A stretch of 64,000 bases of DNA from the NCBI GenBank assembly GCA_002454425.1, contig DKIV01000015.1:128836-192835 (forward strand). Reading direction: 5' to 3'. The DNA comes from Sphingobacteriaceae bacterium UBA6709. Lineage in GTDB: Bacteria > Bacteroidota > Bacteroidia > Sphingobacteriales > Sphingobacteriaceae. Positions 1 to 9,700 of this stretch are shown in pieces. The notes beneath the pieces were generated by a model that was not told the DNA's origin, did no database searches, and saw only the letters and a program-made list of their open reading frames with translations. The position numbers and the translations under genes were made by a program. Position 1 is the first letter of the stretch; each line of letters starts with the position of its first letter.

Positions 1-8
1 ATGGGCAA

Positions 9-61
9 TAGTCGATGAGATGCCCATGAAATGCCGATGAAATGTCGATGAAATGTCGATG
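9..61. repeat. Imperfect 11-bp tandem repeat, about five units
   Basis: Units close to ATGTCGATGAA follow one another without spacers, at about 9-19, 20-30, 31-41, 42-52 and 53-61. The 31-52 units differ by a single base. There is no spacer structure as in CRISPR and no credible reading frame. The function is unknown; it may be a short variable-number repeat. Confidence 0.6.
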
Positions 62-63
62 CC

Positions 64-101
64 GACTCGAGCGTGTCTCGAGTCTGTTCCGAGTCAGACT
101 C
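64..101. repeat. Cluster of GACTC/GAGTC palindromes
   Basis: GACTCGAG (64-71) and CTCGAGTC (77-84) form a perfect 8-bp inverted repeat around a 5-base loop. A second small palindrome, GAGTC-A-GACTC, follows at 91-101. The DNA directly adjoins the 11-bp tandem repeats. It could fold as a cruciform or hairpin, or be the end of a repeated element. No function is assigned. Confidence 0.5.
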
Positions 102-203
102 GAACCAGGTAGGACAGCAAGAGGGGGGGTAAGGGGGTGTAAAAATAACTGTGTTGGCGGCCGATCCGGCTGGCTCGTATTGAAAGGGACAGCTTTAGAT
201 ACT

Positions 204-331
204 AAAAAGAGGCTGTATCAATAATCGAAATGACCCTCTGAGAGTCGTCTGTACGAAAATCTTCTCCATCAGGTACCCGAGTAAATTACACAAAAAAGAG
301 GCTGATCATGGTTTATGATACAGCCTCTTTT
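204..331. repeat. Short element bounded by 16-bp inverted repeats (MITE-like or IS remnant)
   Basis: AAAAGAGGCTGTATCA near 205-220 recurs as its exact reverse complement at about 316-331. A third partial copy (AAAAGAGGCTG) lies at 294-304. The 128-bp interval holds no gene. Matching ends around a short non-coding core resemble a MITE or the remains of an insertion sequence. No target-site duplication was recognised, so the assignment is an inference. The right-hand end also serves as a terminator hairpin. Confidence 0.4.
292..331 (-). terminator. Rho-independent terminator of the DUF2383 gene
   Basis: AAAAAAGAGGCTG (292-304) pairs with CAGCCTCTTTT (321-331). The stem extends through ATCA/TGAT next to the loop. 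Read on the minus strand, the stem ends in a run of T (CTCTTTTTTG), as expected for an intrinsic terminator 20 bases past the stop codon of the gene at 352-810. Confidence 0.7.
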
Positions 332-351
332 CAAACAATGACATGCAATAA

Positions 352-810
352 TTAAGCAGCGTCGCGTAGCGCTTTGATGCGATCATGCGCTGTCTTGATA
401 TTCTGTGCCTGTTGATTCACTACTGTGAGAATTTCCGGATCGGCTAAGAGATCACCATCTTTCAAAGCATCATTGTAAGCTTTCTTGATTGCGTCCTCTC
501 CGCGTTCCGCTTCCTGCAAAATACTCTTGCGATCAGAACCGCCAAAAAGAGATTTCACGTCAATCCATACGCGATGCAGTGTACCTTCCATGCTTTTGCC
601 GGTCTCGTAATCGCTATCGATCTGGGCAACTAAAGCAGTAAGCTGTTGTGAGTTCATCCTGCTTTGTTCTGAATATTCCTGAAACAGCGCTTTAAGATCT
701 ACATTTTCGTCATCTATATCGGCAAGCACCTTTTCGAAACCTGCAATACGGTCATTATTAATTTGAATCAGGTCGTTTAATACATCAACTGTTTTTTCTG
801 TCGTTTTCAT
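352..810 (-). CDS. PA2169-family four-helix-bundle protein (DUF2383)
   Basis: The 152-residue protein is almost wholly helical and charged, with no signal peptide or membrane segment. Its N-terminal half (TVDVLNDLIQINNDRIAGFE) and its later QEAERGEDAIKKAY stretch match the PA2169/DUF2383 family, predicted ferritin-like four-helix bundles of unknown function often found with stress genes. The ATG at 808-810 is chosen over an upstream in-frame codon at 850-852 because family members begin with the MKTTEKTV-type helix. It lies 44 bases after the FAD-binding gene on the same strand and is followed by a strong terminator, so it probably ends that operon. Confidence 0.75.
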   Translation of the reverse strand: MKTTEKTVDVLNDLIQINNDRIAGFEKVLADIDDENVDLKALFQEYSEQSRMNSQQLTALVAQIDSDYETGKSMEGTLHRVWIDVKSLFGGSDRKSILQEAERGEDAIKKAYNDALKDGDLLADPEILTVVNQQAQNIKTAHDRIKALRDAA

Positions 811-854
811 AATAGATAGATTTTGGTGAGAGGTATGCAATGAACGTGCCAAGC

Positions 855-2549
855 CTACAAAACCATGGATTTTACTATTCTGTGAGCGGCTTCCTCACAA
901 AAATCCAGTCCGGAGTAGTCAGGATTGTAGCCAGCAATGTATGGTACGGCCATCAAAAAGATACGCTCATTAAACGCGCCAAAGTCGTCCAACACCTGAA
1001 AATTATCATTGATTTTAAGGCCGGGAACTTTAAGATAGGTAGCATGATTACTTTGCGATACCTGCTGAGGGTGCTCCGTTAAGAGCCCTTGCGCATTTTC
1101 CGGATTTCTGAACCTCACCATAGCGGGGCTTACTATTTTATGCTCGCATAACGAGCGAAAAGGGAAATCTTCATAATTGCGGGGCGGCTGCCCAATGCAA
1201 TCGACAAACATTTCGAAATGAACAACTTCATTGTCGTTATACCTATAGAGCACCCCACCCGTTTTTTGGGGTTCAATTTTGCTCGACTCATCAACGGCTT
1301 TAACTTCCAGCACACCGGCTTTATAAAGCGCGAGCATTTCATCGGCTGAACTCTGGGGCAAATAAGCGATAACAATACTAATAAGCGGTTTAAGCTCCTT
1401 TGTAAGCCTGAGCATATCTTCCGCAGAGAAATACTTTGCCGGGTAGTTCATCACGAAGCTCAACGTTCCCAACATCTCTTTCCAATAAATGGAGCTCTTG
1501 CGCTTAATTGATTTCTGCGCCTCAGAATATTCCGCTTCCAATAAATTAAAAGGATCAACACGTTCTCTTCGCTCCATTACCAGGGCGACAAACTCCTCCA
1601 TCGTCGAGAAGTTCATATTCTCAAAAAATGCAGAATCATGTTTCTGTAGCGGTATCCTAAAAGCTTTATCAAAAACATAGTCGAGAGGCAAAAAACCATC
1701 ATTGAGCGAGCGTTGTTCTTCGATTTCCTTTTCATCCAACAATTTGCCGCGCCCGATATTAGATTGCTCAAGATGAAAACGGAGGGCGGGGAGCAATCCC
1801 TGAATGCTGTGCAGCACCATACGAAAATCAGGAGCATTGTCATTCAAAACATAGCTCATCATGCTTCCGATACCCACAAACGTGCCGTGCTGACGGGCGA
1901 GCGTCCTCATAGCATCTACGGCCGTAAGCGAAGCACCTTTGAGGGCGACAGGGTAATTAGCATGAACCTGCAATTTAGCGGGCGGATAGGGCGAATCAAA
2001 ACATCCTTTAAACTTTGTTTCCAGAGACGAGGGCCATATGTGCCCGGTGCAAATTACCGCATACTCAAAACCTAACGAGGAGCCGTCAGACATTATCAGG
2101 TTCACCAGATCCGCGGCTTTATCGAAATCAATATCATCTATACGTGTATTGAGATGCACGTTTACAACCCAGCCAGCAGCCTTGGCTTGACGAATCAATC
2201 GTTCGTATTGTTCATTAAGATATTTACCAAAAAGCAACCGCGGAACTACCTTATATGCCGACAAGCTGTCTTTCTCAATATTAAAGGAGTTGAGATAGTC
2301 GCTGGACTGACTTTCCATCCATGCGATGAGCGTCTCGGGAAGATCGGGAATTTCATTTGACGAGACGTTGGTAACATGTTCGGGAAGTGCTCCCCGCGAA
2401 CTGTACGGCATCCCGCTACCCAGTTCTCCTGTGCTTTCAAAAATTTCAATATGCAGCATTTTTACTTCTGCATTTACCAGTTCCTGAAACAGATATAATG
2501 AGGCTGGCCCTCCGCCAATCAGGGCGATCTTTTTAATTTGCTTCTCCAC
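855..2549 (-). CDS. FAD/NAD(P)-binding protein (NAD_binding_9-like)
   Basis: This 564-residue cytoplasmic protein opens with a Rossmann dinucleotide-binding motif, IALIGGGPASLYLF (about residues 8-21), followed by an acidic residue at the end of the second strand (IEIFES). The segments HVTNVSSNEIPDLPETLIAWM and VPRLLFGKYLNEQY are characteristic of the NAD_binding_9 (PF13454) family, and VICTGH resembles the second GxG/ATG region of flavoproteins. The substrate is unknown. The start is a GTG at 2547-2549; the frame is closed by a stop at 2562-2564 and has no ATG before it. It lies between the PNGase F-like gene and the DUF2383 gene, all on the minus strand. Confidence 0.7.
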   Translation of the reverse strand: MEKQIKKIALIGGGPASLYLFQELVNAEVKMLHIEIFESTGELGSGMPYSSRGALPEHVTNVSSNEIPDLPETLIAWMESQSSDYLNSFNIEKDSLSAYKVVPRLLFGKYLNEQYERLIRQAKAAGWVVNVHLNTRIDDIDFDKAADLVNLIMSDGSSLGFEYAVICTGHIWPSSLETKFKGCFDSPYPPAKLQVHANYPVALKGASLTAVDAMRTLARQHGTFVGIGSMMSYVLNDNAPDFRMVLHSIQGLLPALRFHLEQSNIGRGKLLDEKEIEEQRSLNDGFLPLDYVFDKAFRIPLQKHDSAFFENMNFSTMEEFVALVMERRERVDPFNLLEAEYSEAQKSIKRKSSIYWKEMLGTLSFVMNYPAKYFSAEDMLRLTKELKPLISIVIAYLPQSSADEMLALYKAGVLEVKAVDESSKIEPQKTGGVLYRYNDNEVVHFEMFVDCIGQPPRNYEDFPFRSLCEHKIVSPAMVRFRNPENAQGLLTEHPQQVSQSNHATYLKVPGLKINDNFQVLDDFGAFNERIFLMAVPYIAGYNPDYSGLDFCEEAAHRIVKSMVL

Positions 2550-2619
2550 GATTATAAAATATTACAGATAACAGAAGTAGCTCTATTAAGTTTCTGCAAT
2601 AGCATTGCATAGCGATTCG

Positions 2620-4536
2620 CTACAGACCATTTTTTGCTTTGTGAAGGCGTATACTGTAAACACGACGCTCTCCTTGCCATACCTCCATCATAATGCGTCC
2701 TTCGGGCAGATTACTCAGATGATAAACGTACGAGCCACGACTAACAGCTCTATACAGGTGCTCCTCGTAGATACGTTCATCATCACGCAGCACCACTCGA
2801 AAATCAGCAGGCGCATTAGCATAGATACTCAAACGTGTGGTGTCTGCGGTAAGCCGTGGATATGCTGAGAAAGCATAACGCTGAGCCGATATTGAGTCTT
2901 TAAAATCATTTGAAGCGAAGAAGGCTAGTCGATCTCCATTACCACAATCGCTCTTCAAGCTACCGATAAGGCGATTATTGAGATCAAAGAAACGCACATA
3001 TCCTGCCCCGCGCTGAGGCTCGGCCCAAAAGTCGAGACCGTCTCCCGCGGTATCAGTCAAACATACCTCATGTATTCCTGCGCCCAGCGACAAGGTATCA
3101 CGATAAACGGTCTCAGCTTGGAGGTCTTCAGGCCGTCTCAAATAAGTAACCTCGTCCTTAGCGTTAAGAACAAAGAGACTGTTATCCGCAGGTCGTTTAT
3201 TGGTAAGAAATTCTACAACAAACTTTCGCGGTAACAAAGGCGGGGCGATAAAAGATGAGGACATTTCGTTATCTCCCATCCATTCGTCGCCATTGCCATT
3301 CGGTTTCTCGAGCCTTACAAAAAAGGTGTTCTCTCCCTCCTGCATCTCAATATTACCGGGCAGCCTAATGCTAGTAGTTTGATTGAACAATAAATCACCC
3401 CTCCACTTATAGCTATGCTTTTTGAAACCACGCGTGCCATAGGTAATGAGCAGTGTCTTCAGATGCTGAGAACCCAAATTCCGAATAACCAACCGCGGAC
3501 CAAACCCAGCGGGATTTTCGCGTGCAAATTCATTTTTATCAGACGGCACAGCGATCGCCTCAACGGCAACATCATTCCTATGCAGGGGTTTACCGTACAA
3601 AAACAAATAAGACGAAATGTTTTCCATAGCCTGAGGCTCGCCGGAGGAGGTGTAAGGAGCCATTTCCAAGGCTACCTGATGCCTGCCCGCCTTAAGAGCT
3701 ACGTCAATAATATCGGGTCGCTGGAGCTCTCCCGGACACCAATATGCCCGATCGTAGACCCATGTACCCCCTTGGGGGTATAATGGATTTCCACCACAGT
3801 CTTTCCACATATCGCGAAGGTCAGCGAGCTGTCCGTCGATGGATATCTTACGCCAGCGTGAGCAGAACTCACTGCAGCCGCGTGGTTTATCCATACCATG
3901 TCCGGTATGCTGGATACGTATTCTGGCGAAAGACTCACCGCCATCACTACTGAAAGAGATGGGCTTAACCAGTTTACTGAAGGGCTTACTTGGATCGCCA
4001 TACGCGAACTTATCATTCCACAGGGGCAGCATTTTTATGAAAGGAGCCACCGGCGGTCCTTGAAATACATGGAATGTTATACTAAGCTTCCACCCTACTA
4101 CGGGCTTCTCATATCCGCTATGGATATAAACAATTTCTACGCTGTCGCGTAACAAATGAGCAAAATCGCTAACATCGGTCTGCCAGGACCATTTCCACTC
4201 CTTATCAAATACGCTACCGTAAGGGGTAAGCATACGTCCCAGTTCGATATTGACTGCAGGCAGATCAGAGGTGGCTTTGCGATGTAGCATAATGCGGTCA
4301 AGATAATCCCAATGAGCGGTACGCAGGCTGTCGGGACTGGCGAGCTGCACATTCATAACAACCTTTCTTACCGGCATTGAAGCTGCCGGAAACACCACCT
4401 TTGAAGGATATGGGTTTTCTCCTTTGGCCGCATCACAAATAATGGTCACGGCATCATGGCTGACAATCTTCTGCTGAGCATGTGCATATCCTATGCTGAA
4501 ACCGAAGATGAGTGAAAGAGTAAAGAATAGCTTCAT
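2620..4536 (-). CDS. Secreted PNGase F-like peptide-N-glycosidase
   Basis: The protein has 638 residues with a signal peptide ending near GYAHA (residue 20). It resembles PNGase F, which removes N-glycans from asparagine. The N-terminal jelly roll spans roughly residues 35-165 and the second roughly 170-320. The C221-S-E-F-C225 motif aligns with the CAEWC motif of PNGase F, whose glutamate is catalytic. HWDYLD (75-80) fits the region holding its catalytic aspartate. GGTWVYDRAYWCPG (256-269) matches the conserved WAPDRAGWCPG block. About 310 further residues follow, roughly twice the length of the classical enzyme, ending in LPEGRIMMEVWQGERR-type sequence that could be a type IX secretion tail; this last point is uncertain. 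Activity is inferred from motifs only. Confidence 0.8.
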   Translation of the reverse strand: MKLFFTLSLIFGFSIGYAHAQQKIVSHDAVTIICDAAKGENPYPSKVVFPAASMPVRKVVMNVQLASPDSLRTAHWDYLDRIMLHRKATSDLPAVNIELGRMLTPYGSVFDKEWKWSWQTDVSDFAHLLRDSVEIVYIHSGYEKPVVGWKLSITFHVFQGPPVAPFIKMLPLWNDKFAYGDPSKPFSKLVKPISFSSDGGESFARIRIQHTGHGMDKPRGCSEFCSRWRKISIDGQLADLRDMWKDCGGNPLYPQGGTWVYDRAYWCPGELQRPDIIDVALKAGRHQVALEMAPYTSSGEPQAMENISSYLFLYGKPLHRNDVAVEAIAVPSDKNEFARENPAGFGPRLVIRNLGSQHLKTLLITYGTRGFKKHSYKWRGDLLFNQTTSIRLPGNIEMQEGENTFFVRLEKPNGNGDEWMGDNEMSSSFIAPPLLPRKFVVEFLTNKRPADNSLFVLNAKDEVTYLRRPEDLQAETVYRDTLSLGAGIHEVCLTDTAGDGLDFWAEPQRGAGYVRFFDLNNRLIGSLKSDCGNGDRLAFFASNDFKDSISAQRYAFSAYPRLTADTTRLSIYANAPADFRVVLRDDERIYEEHLYRAVSRGSYVYHLSNLPEGRIMMEVWQGERRVYSIRLHKAKNGL

Positions 4537-4723
4537 AATTAATTAAATGATCCGACGCTGAAGGCAACTAACGTAAAAGCGAAGGTTTCCATCTAAATTA
4601 ACATAGGAAAAGCGATTTAGCAAACAAAATAAAATTGAATTCGCTGGCTTTTTCGGCTATCAAGGTTCGGTTAATGTGTGTTAATTGCAGGACGGTGATA
4701 TAAAAGCCTTATCGGGCATTACT

Positions 4724-6631
4724 CTATATGGAAACGTTGGCATATGGAATGGCAAGACTAAAGCAAGATCCTTTTCCGGGAGTACTTCGTACAGAAATCT
4801 CGATTTGATTCTCGTCGGCAAACCGCTTCACTAACGACAGGCCGATACCGGACCCACTCTCCGACTGAGTGCCATATGACGAAATCTCTTTCCCGATAAC
4901 CTTAAACAGAGAAGCCAGTTTAGCATCATCCATTCCAACTCCTGAATCACAAATATCCAGCAGTACCTGTCCTTGCAAAGCGTTGTACGACACAACAATT
5001 TGTCCGTGATCATGTGTAAACTTCAAAGCATTTGAGATAAGGTTTTGCAGAATGATACGTAGCTGATCGGGATCGGCACTTACAATTCCATGGTATCCCT
5101 TGTGGTGATGTATGGTAATATTTTTATCAGTAGCGATCACTTCATAAACAGAGACAACTTTAGTTACAAGATCAGCCAGCTGTATATCAGCTTTCCGTGT
5201 TGTTATGCCATTCACCTGAAGATTTGCCCATATCAATAAATTATCCATCATTTCGTGAGTAACACGCACGCGCTGACAGAAGGCATCGAGCATCATCTTT
5301 TCTTCCTCTGGTTCTAAATCTCCACTCCGCCATAACTCAGCAACAGATAGAATGGATGCTAAGGGGCCGCGCAGGTCATGTGATATAATAGACAAGAGGG
5401 ATTGCTGACTTTGATTAATCTGCTCTAACTCTTTGTTTTTCGACCGCATAGCGTCATTAAAACCAGTAATTTCTATAGCATACTTTTCAAGGCGCCTGTT
5501 GAGTCTCTTGTTCTTTACAAGCGCGTATATGGCTGTAATTGTATAAAGTAGTAATAACACCACCACAAGCGAAACGCTGACGATGATAATTCTACTATAT
5601 TTCAGCTTTTCGGTCTCCAAACGATTTTGCTCCTCAAGAACCTGATTCTCAATATTCTTCTGCTTCAATTGCAGGGTATTAAACTGCTTTTCTTTACTTG
5701 CGGAACTGATGCTGTCACTCATCGCTTTTGAAGCGCGAAGCGCCAAATAAGCATTTTTAAAATCGCCTTTTTTTGCATAAGTCTGTTGAAGAAGATCATA
5801 AGCTCGGGAAATATCCCAGCGAGCATTGATTTTCGTAGCTACATCAAGAGCGCTTTTTGCATATTTTATGGCTTGCGTAAGATTTTTATGTTTCAGGGCA
5901 GCTTCAGACAGTCCGGCATAAGCAAAGGTGTCCTCCCAGTCATTTTGATATGCGGGATTCTCCAATACCGTATTAAAGCAAGATATGGCGCTGTCTATAC
6001 GCCCTAATTTGAGCAGATAGGAACCCTTCTTATTGATTGCCATTGTGAGCATATTATTGCTTTTTGCCTTAACGGCGATATCATAACTCAAAGCAATATT
6101 TGATAGGGCGCTGTCAAGCATATTCTTCTTCTCATAAGCCATGCTTTTATTGTAGAAATTTGCTGATAAACGAGATAAACTGCCTAGGCGACGGTTGTAA
6201 AACTCGGATTTTCGCAAGTCGGAAAGCGCCAGATCAGGGTTGTTGCGTACAAGAAAAATTAACCCTGAAAGGTTATAAGCTAGAGCGAGGCCTGTCTCGT
6301 CCTTAGTTTTAAAGCTATAACTCAAGAGCTTAAGATTCTCCTTCAATGCTCGCGCATAATTTCCGGTACGGTAGAACATATTGGAACGAACAATTAAAGC
6401 GTCACGCAATCCTTTGTGGTATCCGCTCCTTCGTGCAGCCAGATAAGCAGAATCAGCAAGCTTAAGACACATAGGAGATAAGGATTCCATATATTGCCGG
6501 GCCCTGGCATTTAAGGCATTTATACGCGCGGTATCATCCTCTGCCTTTTCAAGCGGGGTCAACGCAAGCGCGGAAAAGACGCAAGCGTTAGCAAATAACA
6601 GAAAAAACAACCTACGAACGAGAAAATTCAT
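4724..6631 (-). CDS. TPR-containing membrane sensor histidine kinase
   Basis: From the ATG at 6629-6631 the protein has 635 residues; this start puts a signal peptide (MNFLVRRLFFLLFANA) at the N-terminus, whereas the ATG seven codons earlier does not. About 300 residues of TPR-like helices are followed by a short coiled coil, one membrane segment near residues 345-370 (IIIVSVSLVVVLLLLYTITA), a HisKA domain with H-box SIISHDLRGPLASI, and an HATPase domain with N-box LQNLISNALKFT, G1 DICDSGVGMDD and G2 GSGIGLSLVKRF. All catalytic motifs are present. No response regulator lies beside it, so it is an orphan kinase with a periplasmic TPR sensor. It starts 79 bases after dnaE2 and may have its own promoter. 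Confidence 0.85.
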   Translation of the reverse strand: MNFLVRRLFFLLFANACVFSALALTPLEKAEDDTARINALNARARQYMESLSPMCLKLADSAYLAARRSGYHKGLRDALIVRSNMFYRTGNYARALKENLKLLSYSFKTKDETGLALAYNLSGLIFLVRNNPDLALSDLRKSEFYNRRLGSLSRLSANFYNKSMAYEKKNMLDSALSNIALSYDIAVKAKSNNMLTMAINKKGSYLLKLGRIDSAISCFNTVLENPAYQNDWEDTFAYAGLSEAALKHKNLTQAIKYAKSALDVATKINARWDISRAYDLLQQTYAKKGDFKNAYLALRASKAMSDSISSASKEKQFNTLQLKQKNIENQVLEEQNRLETEKLKYSRIIIVSVSLVVVLLLLYTITAIYALVKNKRLNRRLEKYAIEITGFNDAMRSKNKELEQINQSQQSLLSIISHDLRGPLASILSVAELWRSGDLEPEEEKMMLDAFCQRVRVTHEMMDNLLIWANLQVNGITTRKADIQLADLVTKVVSVYEVIATDKNITIHHHKGYHGIVSADPDQLRIILQNLISNALKFTHDHGQIVVSYNALQGQVLLDICDSGVGMDDAKLASLFKVIGKEISSYGTQSESGSGIGLSLVKRFADENQIEISVRSTPGKGSCFSLAIPYANVSI

Positions 6632-6710
6632 ACTGAAATGCACACTCAACACCTAACATTCAAGCGATCAAGCTGACACTAAACTAATCAGTAAAAACGA
6701 CAAAACAAAG

Positions 6711-9700
6711 CTACTTGAAGTTACGCCCTCTATTCAGATAACTTACGTCTAATTCTTTTTTTAATCCCTTGGGTTGATTTGCTGATGCGATGTTATTTTC
6801 TGAGATGTTTAACGGGGAGTCCTGAGACGTTGTCGCCGGCATGAGCGAAGCTAACAGGGAGGTATAATTAAAGCATCGTTGCACGACCACATGGATCACC
6901 TCATTCTTTTGTATCTTCCCTTCCACCATCAGCAAGCGCGACTGCTGTATTTCTTTCCTATACTTATCAAAGATCTTCGGAAACACTACTAAATTACATA
7001 TCCCTACTTCATCTTCCAGAGTAATGAAACAAACGCCAGATGCCGTGCCCGGACGTTGACGTACAAGTACCAGTCCCGCTATCCGGATAAGGTCTCCATC
7101 TTTTTTATCTTCGAGATCTTTGCAGGATATTACGTTAAAGAGCATCAGTTGTTGACGAACAAAGGAAACGGGATGCTCTTTGAGAGAAAGACCTGTTGCT
7201 GAATAATCTCTTACTACATGTTCTTTGAGATCCATGAATGGCAACGTAATCTGCCGCTCAGCAGAATTTTCTATGGCCTGTCCTGAGAATATTCCGACAG
7301 GCTTTTCACTTAGGGCTGCGATTTCCCAAAGCGCTCTGCGCCGGTCGAGGCCAAGCGAACGACACGCATCCGCACCTGCCAGGGTTTCAAGTCCTGATAT
7401 TGATATACCGACATTACTCAGAGCAACAACACTTTCATACGCTTTTTTACGTCCTTTAAGGAGCAGCTCAGCATCGTCTTTCCCCAGTCCCTTCACCTGC
7501 CTGAAGCCTAATTGCAGGGCATATTTACCCGATGAAAAAGTCAGCTTATTATCCCAGTCAGAATAATTAACATCTACAGGAAGCACCACTACACCGTGTT
7601 CCCGCGCATTGCGTATAATTTGCGCGGGTTGATAAAAACCCATGGGCTGACTATTCAGCAAAGCGGCGGCAAAAACATCCGGGTAATAACATTTTAGCCA
7701 ACATGACACATACACCAACAGAGCAAAGCTTACAGCGTGACTTTCTGGAAATCCGTAGCTACCGAAGCCCTCTAGCTGACGGAAAATCCGATGAGCGAAC
7801 TCCGGAGTGTAGCCCCGTGCAATCATTCCGTTTACCAGCTTTTCCTGGAATCTTTCCATTTTACCGTTAAACTTAAACGTTGCCATGCTCCTACGTAGCT
7901 GATCTGCTTCTGACGGACTAAATCCGCCTGCGACAATAGCTATTTCCATAGCCTGTTCCTGAAACAAGGGAATTCCCAAAGTACGTTTAAGAATAGCCTT
8001 AATCTCTTCAGAAGGATATGATACGTCCTCTTCCTTATTACGACGTCGGAGATAAGGATGTACCATATCCCCTTGTATAGGCCCGGGGCGCACAATAGCT
8101 ACTTCTATTACCAGATCATAAAATTTCTCAGGTTTCATACGGGGCAACATAGACATCTGAGCACGGCTTTCAATCTGAAATACGCCTAAGGTGTCAGCCG
8201 CAGATACCATTTCGTATACTTTAGGATCATCCTGAGGTACGGAAGCGAGGGTCATATCACGTTGGTAGTATTTTTTTAACATATCAAAAGCCTTCCTGAT
8301 ACAGGTTAACATTCCCAGCCCCAATACATCGACCTTTAAAAATCCCAGCGTATCAATATCATCCTTATTCCATTCAATATTCCGGCGGTTTTCCATACGA
8401 GCGTGAAACACCGGGCATAAATCACTAAGCTTGCCATCTGTAATAATAAATCCTCCGGTATGCTGCCCCAGTTGCCGGGGAAAACCTACTAATTGGGAGG
8501 TCAAATGCAAAACTTTCCTGAGGTGCGGATCGCCAGGATTCAGTCCGGCCTCGCTAAGCTGCTTGTCATCCAGAATATCGCCGGCGAGGTCTGTGATAGT
8601 CGATGAAATTTTATTGATTGTATCAACAGAAAGTCCCATGGCTCGACCCACATCACGAATAGCTCCCTTACGATGCAACACGGTAACAGTAGGCAAAATA
8701 GCGGCCCGGTCATGCCCATACTTATTGAAAATATATTGAATAACCTCTTCACGTCGTTCGTGCTCAAAGTCAACGTCAATATCAGGAGGTTCATTTCTCT
8801 CGTCCGACATAAACCGCGCAAAGAGCAGGTTAAATTTATCAGGATTCACAGAAGTGATGCCTAAGCAAAAGCATACCACAGAATTAGCGGCAGACCCGCG
8901 GCCCTGACATAGTATGCCCTGCTCCCGTGCCCAGCGAACATAATCTTCAACAGTAAGAAAGTAACTGGCGTTATCTGTTCGACAGATAAAGTCGAGCTCA
9001 AAGTTAAGCTTCTGACGGATGTCCTCTGGAATTTCCGTTCCATAATGCCCATGCGCGCCCTCCCAGGTAAGCCTGCGCAGTTCTTCCTCCGGCGATTTTC
9101 CTGCCGGACTAATTTCCTTAGGATATACATAGGTTAATGAGCTCAAATCGAAGTTACACGCTGTCGCCAGTTTTTCAGTATTCGATAAAGCCTCCGGATA
9201 CTGAAGAAAAAGTCGCTGCATTTCTGATACAGATTTCAGATACCGTTCCGCATTCAGGTGAAGCTTATACCCGATGTTAAAAATATTGCATTTCTCACGC
9301 ACGCAGGTAAGTACATCCTGAAGTTCACGGCGTTGCACATCATGATAATGCACATCATTTGTAGCAAGCATAGGAATCCCGGTTTCTGCAATCAGGAACA
9401 TACGCTTTATATCGTTACCTGTATAATACCTGGTTGCGGCAATAAATAGGTGGTTCCCAAGTTGCCTTTTATATTCCTCAATATCGCGCATAAATCCATC
9501 GGGAAACTCGAACTCCTCAGTGAGCGCTATCGGAGGTATTACAGCAAAGAAACTACCTTCCGCATGTTCATAGACGTCTGCTTTATAGAGATAGCATTTT
9601 TCTTTTTCCGCGCGCATATTACCTTTGGTCAGAAGTGCTGACAAGCGAGCATAAGCATGTTTATCAGAGGGATATGCTAATAAGGGTGCTCCATCAAGCA

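Noticed and set aside
9..61. CRISPR-like short repeats
   Set aside because: Units are 11 bp and contiguous, with no unique spacers and no cas genes anywhere in the window.
88..107. T-arm-like GGTTCGAGTC on the minus strand suggesting a tRNA
   Set aside because: No acceptor stem, anticodon arm or D-arm can be drawn around it; the motif is part of the GAGTC palindromes.
42..224. 60-codon open frame at the left edge
   Set aside because: It runs through the tandem repeats, palindromes and G-runs, and its translation has no domain-like composition or signal. It reads as chance.
2620..2740. Definite type IX secretion domain on the PNGase F-like protein
   Set aside because: The C-terminal LPEGR...EVWQGERRVYSIRLHK pattern is suggestive, but no T9SS component is in the window and the match is too short to claim.
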